Below are positions 1 through 10,154 of a stretch of DNA of 64,000 nt, one piece after another. Position 1 is the stretch's first letter. Each line of letters starts with the position of its first letter. Source of the stretch: Ktedonobacterales bacterium (lineage in GTDB: Bacteria; Chloroflexota; Ktedonobacteria; Ktedonobacterales; Ktedonobacteraceae). The DNA lies in NCBI GenBank assembly GCA_027451525.1, contig DAIDJF010000016.1, positions 21,211-85,210 of the forward strand, in the 5' to 3' direction. Below the pieces are notes generated by a model, which made no database searches, was not told where the DNA came from, and saw nothing but the letters and a program-made list of their open reading frames with translations. Made by a program: the position numbers and the translations under genes.

Positions 1-501
1 CCTCTCGTCGGTTCCGACTGCCCAGACATTGTGTGACGAGAGGGCAAGCACGCTTAAAAGGCTACCCTGACCGGTGCGCAAGCCAGCAGATAATGACTGC
101 CAGTGTTGCCCATCCCAGTGCAGGGCGAGGGATTGTCTGCCTGAACGACAAAAGCCGTCACCACCTACAGCCCAGATGTCATTGGCGGCAAAGGCGGAGA
201 GAGCACAGAGTTCGCCCGCGATGTCTGGTAGCACGGTCTGCCAATGCTGTCCATTCCAATGTTCGATCAGCGTATCAAATCCAAAATGGCTGGATGAGGA
301 CATGCCGCCAACCGCCCAAATATTATCTGACGTCAATGCAACGACAGCGTTCAAGACATTACTCGTGGGTCCTCTAGACGTGCCAGGACTTGTACAGGCA
401 CTTGTGAAAAAGATCAAAAGCAGTAGCAGCACGATCAGCCATCCATTCCATATTTCTACGCGCTGGCCTGTGCGAAGCTCCGACCTGTCTAGAGGAACCA
501 T
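1..501 (-). CDS. partial WAVGG-repeat propeller lipoprotein (3' end outside window)
   Basis: The minus strand reads open from an ATG at 501 to the window edge (167 codons, no stop). A strong Shine-Dalgarno (GAGGAGGGC) lies just upstream. Residues 20-36 form a hydrophobic stretch ending in a lipobox-like TSAC, so the mature protein is probably a lipid-anchored surface protein. After it come three evenly spaced blades with the signature N/D-x-W-A-V-G (DNIWAVGG, NDIWAVGG, HNVWAVGT) and intervening HW-x-GQHWQ strands, typical of kelch/Asp-box-like beta-propellers that are expanded in Ktedonobacteria. The ligand is unknown. It is divergent from the ABC operon starting at 782. Start and frame are confident; function beyond 'surface propeller' is inference. 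Confidence 0.8.
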   Translation of the reverse strand, partial: MVPLDRSELRTGQRVEIWNGWLIVLLLLLIFFTSACTSPGTSRGPTSNVLNAVVALTSDNIWAVGGMSSSSHFGFDTLIEHWNGQHWQTVLPDIAGELCALSAFAANDIWAVGGDGFCRSGRQSLALHWDGQHWQSLSAGLRTGQGSLLSVLALSSHNVWAVGTDER

Positions 502-696
502 GCTGCCCTCCTCGTGCTCTCTGTTTGTACGCCTGCCCAATCTTAGTATTAATAGTACGCTTAGCATGGCGCGATATTCCCACGCTTACACACTACGCCT
601 CGCGCCACAAGTCAGGATATCAGTGCAAGGATAGTTCGTTCGGAACCACCTCACGTGATGAAATGCAGTAACAGAACGTTATAATATAAGAACAAG

Positions 697-725
697 TTGC
701 CTGATTTGTGCCAATTTGCTATGAT
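697..725 (+). promoter_or_regulatory. candidate sigma70-type promoter of the FtsX operon
   Basis: TTGCCT (697-702), a 17-bp spacer and TATGAT (720-725) lie about 55 bp before the first permease start. A second TATAAT at 680-685 has no good -35 partner. Assignment rests on consensus only. Confidence 0.45.
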
Positions 726-781
726 TAGATGGCTCATCCTCTCTCTGCATTCTCATCACACATCGGAAACGAGGTATTTTT

Positions 782-3700
782 ATGGCTCGCGCTACCGGGA
801 TTCCGCCGCACCATATAAAACAAGATATACAGGAACAGAAACGCAATACACGCAACTCTTCGATTGTCACGCTCGCCCTCTGGCGGCTGCGTAGCACGTG
901 GTTTCTCCTGCTCATGACCATGCTTGGCGTGATTGCCGCGGTCGCAGTAGTCAGTGCAGTCCCGCTCTTTAGCACAATTACCGTTACTGCTGGTTTGCAT
1001 ACCTTGCTCGACAGCACGCCGCGCAGTTCTGCCCTGACCATCATCAGTCAGCACATGGGCATGTCTTCCACTATCGAGCAGAGCATGCAGGAACAGCTTG
1101 ATCCTATCTTTCAGCATAATCTGGGTTCTTATCTTAACCCCACCCATTCGACGCTTTTAACGGCCTCAAATATCGCTGTTACAGGCCCGGCAGCCAATAT
1201 TCCCGCTGGTAGCTATCAGCTTGCGCTTACGGGCACGCAAAGCGACCGGATTGGCACGCATATTCAGCTTTTACAGGGCCGTCTGCCGCACGCCAATCCC
1301 AATGCGCTTGAAGTTCTGCTCACGCCTGCCACCGCACAGGCATTTCATGCTACCGTTGGTTCGACTTTTACGCTCGCTCAAACCTATTTGCCCATCCAGC
1401 AACTCCAAAACAATTTCGGGCAGCCTCTGCGCGAAACGGATTTCCCGCTGCGCGTCACTGTCGTTGGTCTCTTTCAGGTTCCCGCCACACAACTACTCTA
1501 TTGGAATAACTCGAGCTTTCAGCCCGATCACATCAACCTTCCTGGGCAACCATTCCCCACCTTCTTTTATACCTTTCTCATTCCTAGCGATGGCTATCTC
1601 ACCACACTTGACAAAGTAGCCGCGCAATCTTCCCAGCCAGCAATCTACTCGCTTGATCCCTTTACACTTACCTCTACCTACCAGATCAATAGCGAGAACA
1701 TTAACAGCACAAACTTGAGCGATCTCATCCATCATCTCACCGCATTACAAAGTGCCTTAACTGCCACCTATGGCGATATCCAGCAGGGCAGTACAAGTGG
1801 TTTCTATACAATGGATTCTCAGCCGCCGCTCTACCTGCTCGGCGTGCAACTGAGTAGCGATATCCTCCCGACCGCGAGCACACAAAGCAATCTGGAACAA
1901 TATAGTACGCGCATTGCCCTCTTAAATGTGCCAACGCTGGTTTTGACACTACAGATCATTATTCTCCTCTTGCTGTTTGTCAGCATCATGATTGATCTGC
2001 TGGTTGAACGACAGGCCAGCGCCATCGCGATGCTGCGCAGTCGCGGTGCGAGCGGCGGACAGGTCTTTGGCGCGCTCCTGACACAGGGCGTGGGTATCAG
2101 CCTCCTGGCCTTCTTGCTTGGAATTCCACTCGCGCCCATACTGGTCACAGCTATGGCTCATGCGGCCTTACCCACACAGCAGCAAGATGCTCTCATGACG
2201 GTCCTTAGCCAACCCCGCACCATCCTGACAGAGACGAGCATCTACGCGCTGGCAATGGTCGTTGTCGCCATTCTCACGATGGCCCTTGCGCTCAGACGGG
2301 CAGCACAGATGGACATTCTCTCGCTCAGAAGGGCGAACGCACGCAACACACGCGCACCCTTCTGGCGGCGCTTGAACCTGGACATTATCGCTGCCCTGCT
2401 GGCCTTTGTGGGCTACGGCGTCTCGCTTTACCTCGGTTCCATCAATGCCGTCATCAACACGCAGGGGCAGGCACTGATCAGCGTACCCCTGACGCTACTG
2501 GCCCCATTCTTTCTTATTCTCGGCCTGCTCTTCCTTTTCTTGCGTATCTTTCCACTGTTCTTACAGCTTTTAGCCTATTTCGCGGCACGTGGACGCGGCG
2601 CATCCTCTCTGTTAGCCTTCACACAAACAGCACGTCAGCCCGCGCAGAGCGTGCGCATGATCGTACTGCTGGCGGTGGCGACAGCTTTCACAATCTTCTC
2701 GCTCGTCCTTACCGCCTCACAGGCTCAACAGGCCGTTAATCTCGCCAACTACTTCGTGGGTGCGGATTTCAGCGGCAACATCAATCCAATCGATACACAG
2801 AACACCCTGGATAACATGCTGGCACGCTATCGCCCATTGCCAGGAATCAAGGCGGTGAGCGCGGGCTACGTGGGACAGGGCGTCACCTCTATTGCAAATA
2901 CTAATCTCTTAATTCAGGTACGCGCTGTCGATGCCAACACATTTGCCGATGTTGGCTACTGGCAGCCGCAATTCTCCGCGCAACCACTGACGGCACTAAT
3001 GGCACAGCTACGTCAACAGAGGCAACAGGCCATCACACAGGATATCGTGCCTGTCTTTATCGACGATGTGACGCAACAGCAACTACACCTGCATGTCGGC
3101 TCACCGCTCACTGTCTCGATTACCACTCTGACCAATAGTGATCTGAACTGTCGCGTTATCGGCATCATTCACAACATTCCAACTGTCAACGATGATCAGG
3201 CCGACGCCAGTAGCGGACAGCTCACCCCACAGGGAGGGATCTTGCTCGATTACCGCACCTATGACGCGGTCTATCAGCACGACAGCGCGCACCTTGGCCC
3301 GATGCAGGGCTTGCCCTTCAACACACTCTGGCTACGCAGTGGCAATGACGCGGCCTCCATAGCGGCGGCACGTCTCTCTCTCCGTAAATCGCAATACTTT
3401 TTGACAAATCTTGAGGACCGCCGTGCTCTGATCACAGGTATGCAGAGTGACCCGCTCTATGTCAATCTAGCGGGCATCTTGCTTTTAGGCACGTGGACGG
3501 TGCTCCTGTTCGCCCTTCTCGGTGATCTGCTGGCCTCGCTCCTGAATATCCGCACGCGCCTGAGCGGCTTCGTCGTTCTGCGCGCATTGGGCACGACGCC
3601 CCGCCAGCTTGCCAGCGTTCTGGGCTATGAGCAGGCCCTGATCTACATCATTGCCCTCATCCTGGGCATCCTGCTTGGTACACTTTTCGCACTGACGACA

Positions 3701-3931
3701 GTACCCACGCTGTTATTCAACAGTGTTACCGCTGCTGGTGTCTTAAGCTCACTGACGCCGGAGGACTTCTACGCTCTCCAACACACCATCCCATCCCAAT
3801 TAATTGTCCCGCCCACACTCGGCCTGACGCTCCTCCTGCTCATAGTGGCGTGTTTTGGCGCGCTCGGCCTGATGGTGCGTGCGATCACGCGACCAGCAAT
3901 AAGTCAGACACTGCGCCTGAATGAGGACTAA
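782..3931 (+). CDS. FtsX-like ABC transporter permease, copy 1
   Basis: This 1,049-residue membrane protein belongs to the MacB/LolC-E (FtsX) permease superfamily. These proteins couple a cytosolic ATPase to extracytoplasmic events (substrate extrusion, lipoprotein handling or hydrolase control) rather than forming a simple channel. Visible layout: TM helix at about 40-62, a large extracellular domain to about 380, an FtsX helical block (about 385-505), central helices (about 545-645), a second extracellular domain to about 880, and a final three-helix FtsX block ending in SQTLRLNED. It is therefore a fused tandem permease. The ATG at 782 follows a GAGGT Shine-Dalgarno. It heads an operon with two paralogues and two ATPases; 14 bp separate it from the next gene. 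Substrate unknown. Confidence 0.9.
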   Translation: MARATGIPPHHIKQDIQEQKRNTRNSSIVTLALWRLRSTWFLLLMTMLGVIAAVAVVSAVPLFSTITVTAGLHTLLDSTPRSSALTIISQHMGMSSTIEQSMQEQLDPIFQHNLGSYLNPTHSTLLTASNIAVTGPAANIPAGSYQLALTGTQSDRIGTHIQLLQGRLPHANPNALEVLLTPATAQAFHATVGSTFTLAQTYLPIQQLQNNFGQPLRETDFPLRVTVVGLFQVPATQLLYWNNSSFQPDHINLPGQPFPTFFYTFLIPSDGYLTTLDKVAAQSSQPAIYSLDPFTLTSTYQINSENINSTNLSDLIHHLTALQSALTATYGDIQQGSTSGFYTMDSQPPLYLLGVQLSSDILPTASTQSNLEQYSTRIALLNVPTLVLTLQIIILLLLFVSIMIDLLVERQASAIAMLRSRGASGGQVFGALLTQGVGISLLAFLLGIPLAPILVTAMAHAALPTQQQDALMTVLSQPRTILTETSIYALAMVVVAILTMALALRRAAQMDILSLRRANARNTRAPFWRRLNLDIIAALLAFVGYGVSLYLGSINAVINTQGQALISVPLTLLAPFFLILGLLFLFLRIFPLFLQLLAYFAARGRGASSLLAFTQTARQPAQSVRMIVLLAVATAFTIFSLVLTASQAQQAVNLANYFVGADFSGNINPIDTQNTLDNMLARYRPLPGIKAVSAGYVGQGVTSIANTNLLIQVRAVDANTFADVGYWQPQFSAQPLTALMAQLRQQRQQAITQDIVPVFIDDVTQQQLHLHVGSPLTVSITTLTNSDLNCRVIGIIHNIPTVNDDQADASSGQLTPQGGILLDYRTYDAVYQHDSAHLGPMQGLPFNTLWLRSGNDAASIAAARLSLRKSQYFLTNLEDRRALITGMQSDPLYVNLAGILLLGTWTVLLFALLGDLLASLLNIRTRLSGFVVLRALGTTPRQLASVLGYEQALIYIIALILGILLGTLFALTTVPTLLFNSVTAAGVLSSLTPEDFYALQHTIPSQLIVPPTLGLTLLLLIVACFGALGLMVRAITRPAISQTLRLNED

Positions 3932-3945
3932 TAGAAGAGGTTATC

Positions 3946-6900
3946 ATGGCTACCAGCAATAATACACCAACGCCTGTCACTTCAGCAGCCCCAACACGCT
4001 CGCGTGGACAGGCGCAGGGCAACTCGACGATGCCAGCGGTCACGCTCGCGCTCTGGCGTTGGCGGCAGGATTGGCTTCTGCTGTTACTCAGCGGCATAGG
4101 TATTCTCGCCGCCGTTATTATGCTCTCGCTTGCACCGCTACTCTCGCTTGTCACCACAACGGCAGGTCTGCGCGATCTACTCACCACACCCGCGACAAAC
4201 GCGCAATTCCAGCTTGCTACAAGCTCTCAAGCCATTTCGCGCAACGAACTCAACGCCATTCAGCAGCAGTTTGACCCGACTATACAGCATTTTCTGCATG
4301 GCGCTCTTGCAGCCCAGCCTCTTCTTGCCACCCAACTCTCCGGCCTGACGGTCACACAGCCAGCACCAGCGCATACAGGCGATCAGGCCACCCTGTACAG
4401 CTACGATATTTCACAAATTATCTCTCATACCACGCTGCTTGCGGGCAGGCTCCCCGCAAATAACAGCGCAGGCTCTCTAGAAGCGGTTCTCACGTCTGCA
4501 ACAGCAAAGCAATTGCGCGTACAGGTCGGCTCAACATTGACCTTACAGTTCTCTTTCACGACCAGCATTAACGACCTGAACACGACAAAATTCTTTAACA
4601 CGCCGCTCGCCCTCAAAATCGTGGGTATTTTTCAGCCGCTTGCTCACGACCCCTTCTGGCAAGGGCAGACATTCAATCCACAACCGGAGAATCCCTGGAC
4701 GCTCAACAGCCTGCTTGTCTCTAACAACGGCCTGCTCAACAGCCTTGCACCTATTGTCACCCACTATCATACTAGCGCGCTCTTTCTCTCTGAAAACTAT
4801 AACCAGACCTGGACTTACAGCCTCGACCCGGCACACATCAGCGCGCCACAACTTGATCATCTGATCACTGCCTCGAATGCCCTGGCGACAGATATCAGTA
4901 ATCGCAATGATCAGATACAGAACACAAATGCCAACGGCTCGACCTTACCAGCACCTTATCTGCAAAAAGTCAGTCTGGGCGGCGTCATCTTTAGCTCGCT
5001 CTACGCCCAGAGTATCCTTGAACAGTATCGCAGTCGCATAGCGGTACAGCAGATTCCCGTCACCATCCTGGTGCTGCAAATTATCGCGCTCATTCTTTTC
5101 TTTGTCGCAATCATGGCCGACCTGCTAATTGACCGCCAGATGTCCGCTATTGTCATGTTGCGCAGCCGTGGTGCCAGTGGACAGCAGGTCTTCGGCTCAC
5201 TACTTACGCAGGGTATCGTCTTGAGCGCGCTTGCACTGTTCGTAGGGTTACCACTGACACTACTATGCGCAATCCTTGTCACACGTGCCTTACTTCCTGC
5301 CGCCTCGCAAAACGCGCTGAACGTGATTACCAGTGCGCCTCTACATGCCATCATATTAGTTGCACCTTATGCGCTCCTGGCAGCTTTGATTGCGATTCTG
5401 GCACTGGCAATCGCGCTGGCACGCACGTTGCGCCTTGATGTGCTGGCAAGCAGGCGCGAGGTAGCGCGCTCGACACGCCGTCCGCTCTGGTTGCGCCTCA
5501 ATCTGGACCTGATCGCCGCGCTGGTCGCTCTAGTGGGGTATATTGTCTCGTTCTATATCACCAGTATTGGCAGCCTGCTCAATACGCAAACAAACACGCT
5601 GATTGCCACGCCGCTAGCCTTGATCGCTCCGCTCTTCTTGCTGCTTGCCATCGTGTTGCTCTTCCTGCGTTTTTTCCCACCACTGTTGCGTACAGCATCT
5701 GGCATCGCGGCGCGCAGTCGTGGTGCATCCTCCATGCTAGCTCTGGCCCAGATGTCGCGCTCACCGCAGCAAGCAACACGTATGACACTCCTGCTCGCCC
5801 TGGCAATCGCCTTTGCCCTCTTCACGCTCATCTTTACCGCCTCACAACAGCAACGCTCGCTGGACCTCGCCGCTTATGAAAGCGGAGCGGATTTCAGCGG
5901 CGATCTTGCCGTCCTGAATACCGCACCCTCACTTGCGGCTATCGAGGCCGGATATCGGAAACTCGCGGGCGTGCAGGCCGCCAGTGCAGGCTATACGACA
6001 AGCGGTAGCGCGACAGGCTCGCTTCACGTGCCTATTATCGTAAAAGCCGTTGATACCGCGACATTCGCGCAGTCTGCCACTTGGAGCGCGCAAGATTCGT
6101 CTCAGCCGCTCACCGCGCTTATGCAGCAACTGGCCTCCTATCGGCAGCAAGGCATCACCCAGGACAGCGTACCAGCCATTATTGATGCTTCCGCCCAGAA
6201 CAACTTGAATTTACATGTCGGCTCAACCTTCTCGCTGGGCGTTGATAATATCTATGGTCGATTACACTGCACCGTCGTCGCAATCGTGCAGCATATTCCA
6301 ACGGTCGATGATCGTCTTGGCATTGCTCCTGGTAGCGATCAACCCGCCTCCGCTGGTCTCTTGCTCGATTATCAGACCTACGCCGCCATTTACGCCCACG
6401 ATCTGCTTACTAACCATGTTCCCGTGTCTCCATTACCAATCAATCACGTCTGGTTGCGTAGTAGCGATAATACTGCGCAACTTAGTGCCTTGCGGTCCGC
6501 GTTAACGACGAGCGATTTGCGCCTGAATAACCTGCTAGACCGCCGCGCAATTCTCAATACGATGCAGAACGACCCGCTCTACCTCAACCTGCTTGGAATG
6601 CTCACGCTCGGCGCGTTGGCGGCTCTGCTACTCGCCCTTGTTGGCAGCCTGATCACCTCGTGGTTGAGCGTTGCCACACGCCTGACCAATTTTGCGGTCT
6701 TACGCGCCCTGGGTACAACGCCGCGTCAGGTTGCCAGTGTGCTTGGCTGGGAACAGGTCATCATTTATGTAATTGCCTTATTACTCGGCACACTCTTTGG
6801 GGCGTTGCTGGCAATCACCGTCGTGCCCGCGCTCGTTTTCACGAGCATTCCAATTAGTGGAACGAGCGATCTGGGCAGCAATGCATTCTACAGTCTACAG

Positions 6901-7050
6901 CAGATTATTCCGGCGCAGATTGTTATTCCTCCCACGCTTTTTGTGGCCTTTCTGCTACTGGTCGCGCTGTGTGTGCTTGCCCTGGGCATGATGATTCGCA
7001 TTGTTGTGCGGCCCGCTCTCAGTCAGACGTTGCGTCTCAACGAGGACTAG
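3946..7050 (+). CDS. FtsX-like ABC transporter permease, copy 2
   Basis: Paralogue of the preceding gene (1,034 residues) with the same plan: TM, long extracellular domain, FtsX block, central helices, second extracellular domain and terminal FtsX block. Shared landmarks are an ALWRWRQDWLLLL start to the first helix, the VMLRSRGASGQQVFGSL loop of the first FtsX block, an ALGTTPRQVASVLGWEQ loop in the last block and the C-terminal tail SQTLRLNED. The ATG at 3946 follows GAAGAGGTT. Divergence from copy 1 is greatest in the extracellular domains, as expected if each recognises a different partner; that is inference. Confidence 0.9.
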   Translation: MATSNNTPTPVTSAAPTRSRGQAQGNSTMPAVTLALWRWRQDWLLLLLSGIGILAAVIMLSLAPLLSLVTTTAGLRDLLTTPATNAQFQLATSSQAISRNELNAIQQQFDPTIQHFLHGALAAQPLLATQLSGLTVTQPAPAHTGDQATLYSYDISQIISHTTLLAGRLPANNSAGSLEAVLTSATAKQLRVQVGSTLTLQFSFTTSINDLNTTKFFNTPLALKIVGIFQPLAHDPFWQGQTFNPQPENPWTLNSLLVSNNGLLNSLAPIVTHYHTSALFLSENYNQTWTYSLDPAHISAPQLDHLITASNALATDISNRNDQIQNTNANGSTLPAPYLQKVSLGGVIFSSLYAQSILEQYRSRIAVQQIPVTILVLQIIALILFFVAIMADLLIDRQMSAIVMLRSRGASGQQVFGSLLTQGIVLSALALFVGLPLTLLCAILVTRALLPAASQNALNVITSAPLHAIILVAPYALLAALIAILALAIALARTLRLDVLASRREVARSTRRPLWLRLNLDLIAALVALVGYIVSFYITSIGSLLNTQTNTLIATPLALIAPLFLLLAIVLLFLRFFPPLLRTASGIAARSRGASSMLALAQMSRSPQQATRMTLLLALAIAFALFTLIFTASQQQRSLDLAAYESGADFSGDLAVLNTAPSLAAIEAGYRKLAGVQAASAGYTTSGSATGSLHVPIIVKAVDTATFAQSATWSAQDSSQPLTALMQQLASYRQQGITQDSVPAIIDASAQNNLNLHVGSTFSLGVDNIYGRLHCTVVAIVQHIPTVDDRLGIAPGSDQPASAGLLLDYQTYAAIYAHDLLTNHVPVSPLPINHVWLRSSDNTAQLSALRSALTTSDLRLNNLLDRRAILNTMQNDPLYLNLLGMLTLGALAALLLALVGSLITSWLSVATRLTNFAVLRALGTTPRQVASVLGWEQVIIYVIALLLGTLFGALLAITVVPALVFTSIPISGTSDLGSNAFYSLQQIIPAQIVIPPTLFVAFLLLVALCVLALGMMIRIVVRPALSQTLRLNED

Positions 7051-7093
7051 TTGATGTGCTACAATTGATCTAATCTACATTGAGGTGAGAACG

Positions 7094-10000
7094 ATGGCTC
7101 AAGCAACCCGAACTCCTCCACAGCAGCGACAGCAGAAAAATAGCAGCAGTAGTGGAAGTGGCTTCTCCGCTACGCTGACGCTGGCAGCATGGCGTTTTCG
7201 TCAGGTCTGGTGGCTCTTATTTCTGACCTGCGTGGGCATGATTGCCGCCATCACGCTGGTCTGCGCTGTCCCTCTCTACGCCAACATGACGATGAGTGCA
7301 GGCATTCGTAGTCTGCTTAATGCCTCGACCGACAATTCGGATATCGTCGTGACCAGCGTTTCGCGCAAGGTTGATGCCGCAACGCTGGCAACAGTTTCGA
7401 GCCATCTCAACCACGAGTTTACCAGCAATCTCGGTCCCTATCTTATTCCTGGTCAGTTCTCGCTTGATACGCAGGCATGGTCCACAACCGCGATTACGTC
7501 CGCCCCCAACGGACAGAGCATCTTTCACCCGACAGGCGATAAATACGAAGTGACGCTCAACAGTGAGGATATGGCACGAGCTGCCTCACACCTGACCCTG
7601 TTACGTGGGCGTCTGCCCAAGGCAACCACGACCAGCACGCATGATCTCGAAATCGCCGTCACGCCCGAAACCGCGCAAGCCCTCAATCTCAATGTGGGTA
7701 GCGTGCTGACTGAGCGCACAAATTTTATCAATGGAGCCTTGCAGCTTGCCCCGCGCACTATTCAATTGCACGTGGTTGGCATCTTCCGCCTACCACAAAC
7801 GCCCGATGCTTTCTGGCACGGCACGGATTTTCAGCCCTATCAACCCAATGATTTTGTGACCATCTTTCGCGGCCTCGTGCCCACACAAGCACTCGTTCCG
7901 ACATTCTCTCAAATTGGTGCTGACCCCGCCCTGCAGGATTACGTCTTTCAACTGCCACTGACCATCACATGGTATTATCACCTGGATAGCAGCCATATTA
8001 CCGCCGCAGATTTGAATGCTATCGTTAAAGGCATTGCCACCATTCAGGCTGATGATGCCAATAACGCGGCCCTGGAGCAATCGCCCTACCTGGAACAATC
8101 ACAGACCTATCTGCCTTCGACCGCCCTTACGCGCTATAATGGGCTATTGCCAGTGGCCCAATTGCCCGTCACCAGCCTGCTCTGGTTGATGCTTGCCCTG
8201 TTGCTCTTCTTTATTACGATCATGGCGGACCTGCTGGTCGAGCGGCAGGCAGATGCGATTGCGATCTTGCGCAGTCGCGGAGCCAGTCGCAGTCAGGTCT
8301 TCGGCTCGCTGGTAGCCCAGGGATTGCTACTCAGCCTCATCGCCTTGTTAATTGGTCCACTGCTAGCGATACCGACCGCGCGTTTCCTCGTACAACATAC
8401 GCTCAGCGCGTCAGATCAGGGCGTACTCAACATTATCGCTGGTAATCTATTCAGCGTGCTGCAAAGCGTGTCTCAGTATGCCCTGATCGCGGCGGGAGCT
8501 GTCCTGTTAGCTCTGATCGCCGCCGTGACACGCAGCATCGGACTTGATGTGCTGACAGCCAGACGCGAGTCCGCACGCACAACGCGCCGCCCACTCTGGC
8601 AACGCTGGAACCTGGATATCGGGGCGGCGATTATCGCGTTAACGGGGGCTGGCGTCACCGCCTATGTGACCAACGCGGGCATTTTAGATGCTCACTCCGC
8701 TCTATTGTTGCTCTCGCCACTCACGCTACTTGGGACGGTCTCGCTACTCATTGCCGGTATCTTGCTGTTGTTGCGCTTCTTCCCACTCCTGCTCGGTTAT
8801 GCCGCCAGATTGACACGCGGGACACGCGGAGCGGCCCCATTACTGGCGTTAGCACAGATGGCTCGCGCCCCACGTCAATCACTGCGCATGACCTTGATGC
8901 TGGCTATCGCAACCGCGTTTGCTATTTTTACGCTGATCTGTGTTGCCTCACAACAGCAGCGCGTGCCAGATATCGCCAACTATCAGGCGGGAGCGGATTT
9001 CAGCGGCACAATTCCCGTCAATATCATTACATTGGCACAGATAGACGACACGACACGCGCGTACAAGCATGTCCCTGGCGTTCTCGCGGCCTCGCTTGGC
9101 TATGTGAAAAACGCCACGGCTGGCAATACGCCACAGGGACAGAGCATTGATTTTCATGCCGTTGATGCCAACACCTTCGCGCAAACCGCGATCTGGACGC
9201 CCCAGGATTCGACGCAGTCGCTGGCTGAGCTGATGCAGCAACTGGCAGCACAGCGTGCAAGCGCAACGCGGCAGTTGCTTGTACCTGCCATTGTAGATGC
9301 ACAGAGTTGGAACGCACTACACTTGCACCCAGGAGCACACTTTACGCTCAATTTCGCGGTGACTGATTACGCAGACCTGATAAACTTTGTCGCGGTCGCG
9401 CAGGTACAGCATATTCCTTCGCCCAACACGGGCGTTGGGCCTGCCGTTCTCGTCGATTATCGCACCTTTGCCACTGTCTATAAGAACAAGATTGCCAATG
9501 CCAGTAGCCTCTCGGTTCCCGTCAATACTGTCTGGTTGCGCACGAGCAGCAATCCCGCTGATCTCAAAGGCATCTATAGTGTGCTGCAAAATGGCGATCT
9601 GCGCCTGCAATTTCTCTATGATCGACGTGCCATCACCGCTGATCTCTATCGCGAACCGCTCTTCCTGACGCTCACGGGCGTGCTCTTCTTAGGGGCAGGC
9701 ATCAATCTCCTACTGGCCCTGATTGGCAGTCTGGTCGCATCCTGGCAAAACGTGCGTAACCGCATCAGCAGTTTTACCGTGTTGCGCGCCCTGGGAGCCA
9801 CGCCTTTCCAGGTCGCCCTCGCGTTGATCTGGGAACAAAGCATCACCTATATCACCGCTATTCTGCTCGGTATCATCTTTGGCGCAATTTTCACTGTATT
9901 GGTGGTTCCTGTGCTGATCTTCACGAGTGTCCTGCCCAATGACATCACAAGCGCGATTAGCAGTAGCGCGTTCTACATCGCGCAGAGCGTTCCGCCTATT

Positions 10001-10135
10001 CAGATCGTTGTGCCACCATCACTCAGTATTGCCCTGATTGCACTACTCATGCTGTGTTTACTTACATTACTGTTGATGGTAAGATTTGTATCTCAACCAT
10101 CGATCAGTCAAATATTACGCCTTAACGAGGATTAA
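7094..10135 (+). CDS. FtsX-like ABC transporter permease, copy 3
   Basis: Third tandem paralogue, 1,013 residues from the ATG at 7094. That ATG is preferred over the in-frame GTG at 7085 because TGAGGTG lies 6 bp before it. Domain order matches copies 1 and 2, with an AILRSRGASRSQVFGSL loop, a VLRALGATPFQVALALIWEQ loop and the tail SQILRLNED. The N-terminus is a Gln/Ser-rich cytosolic stretch. The gap after copy 2 is about 40 bp and the ATPase starts 19 bp downstream, so all are probably one transcript. Role presumed as for copies 1-2. Confidence 0.88.
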   Translation: MAQATRTPPQQRQQKNSSSSGSGFSATLTLAAWRFRQVWWLLFLTCVGMIAAITLVCAVPLYANMTMSAGIRSLLNASTDNSDIVVTSVSRKVDAATLATVSSHLNHEFTSNLGPYLIPGQFSLDTQAWSTTAITSAPNGQSIFHPTGDKYEVTLNSEDMARAASHLTLLRGRLPKATTTSTHDLEIAVTPETAQALNLNVGSVLTERTNFINGALQLAPRTIQLHVVGIFRLPQTPDAFWHGTDFQPYQPNDFVTIFRGLVPTQALVPTFSQIGADPALQDYVFQLPLTITWYYHLDSSHITAADLNAIVKGIATIQADDANNAALEQSPYLEQSQTYLPSTALTRYNGLLPVAQLPVTSLLWLMLALLLFFITIMADLLVERQADAIAILRSRGASRSQVFGSLVAQGLLLSLIALLIGPLLAIPTARFLVQHTLSASDQGVLNIIAGNLFSVLQSVSQYALIAAGAVLLALIAAVTRSIGLDVLTARRESARTTRRPLWQRWNLDIGAAIIALTGAGVTAYVTNAGILDAHSALLLLSPLTLLGTVSLLIAGILLLLRFFPLLLGYAARLTRGTRGAAPLLALAQMARAPRQSLRMTLMLAIATAFAIFTLICVASQQQRVPDIANYQAGADFSGTIPVNIITLAQIDDTTRAYKHVPGVLAASLGYVKNATAGNTPQGQSIDFHAVDANTFAQTAIWTPQDSTQSLAELMQQLAAQRASATRQLLVPAIVDAQSWNALHLHPGAHFTLNFAVTDYADLINFVAVAQVQHIPSPNTGVGPAVLVDYRTFATVYKNKIANASSLSVPVNTVWLRTSSNPADLKGIYSVLQNGDLRLQFLYDRRAITADLYREPLFLTLTGVLFLGAGINLLLALIGSLVASWQNVRNRISSFTVLRALGATPFQVALALIWEQSITYITAILLGIIFGAIFTVLVVPVLIFTSVLPNDITSAISSSAFYIAQSVPPIQIVVPPSLSIALIALLMLCLLTLLLMVRFVSQPSISQILRLNED

Positions 10136-10154
10136 TTTTTTAAAAGGAGTTTCA

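Noticed and set aside
33..634. Plus-strand open frames at the left edge
   Set aside because: They mirror the minus-strand lipoprotein, which has a ribosome site, lipobox and repeat signatures; the plus frames have none.
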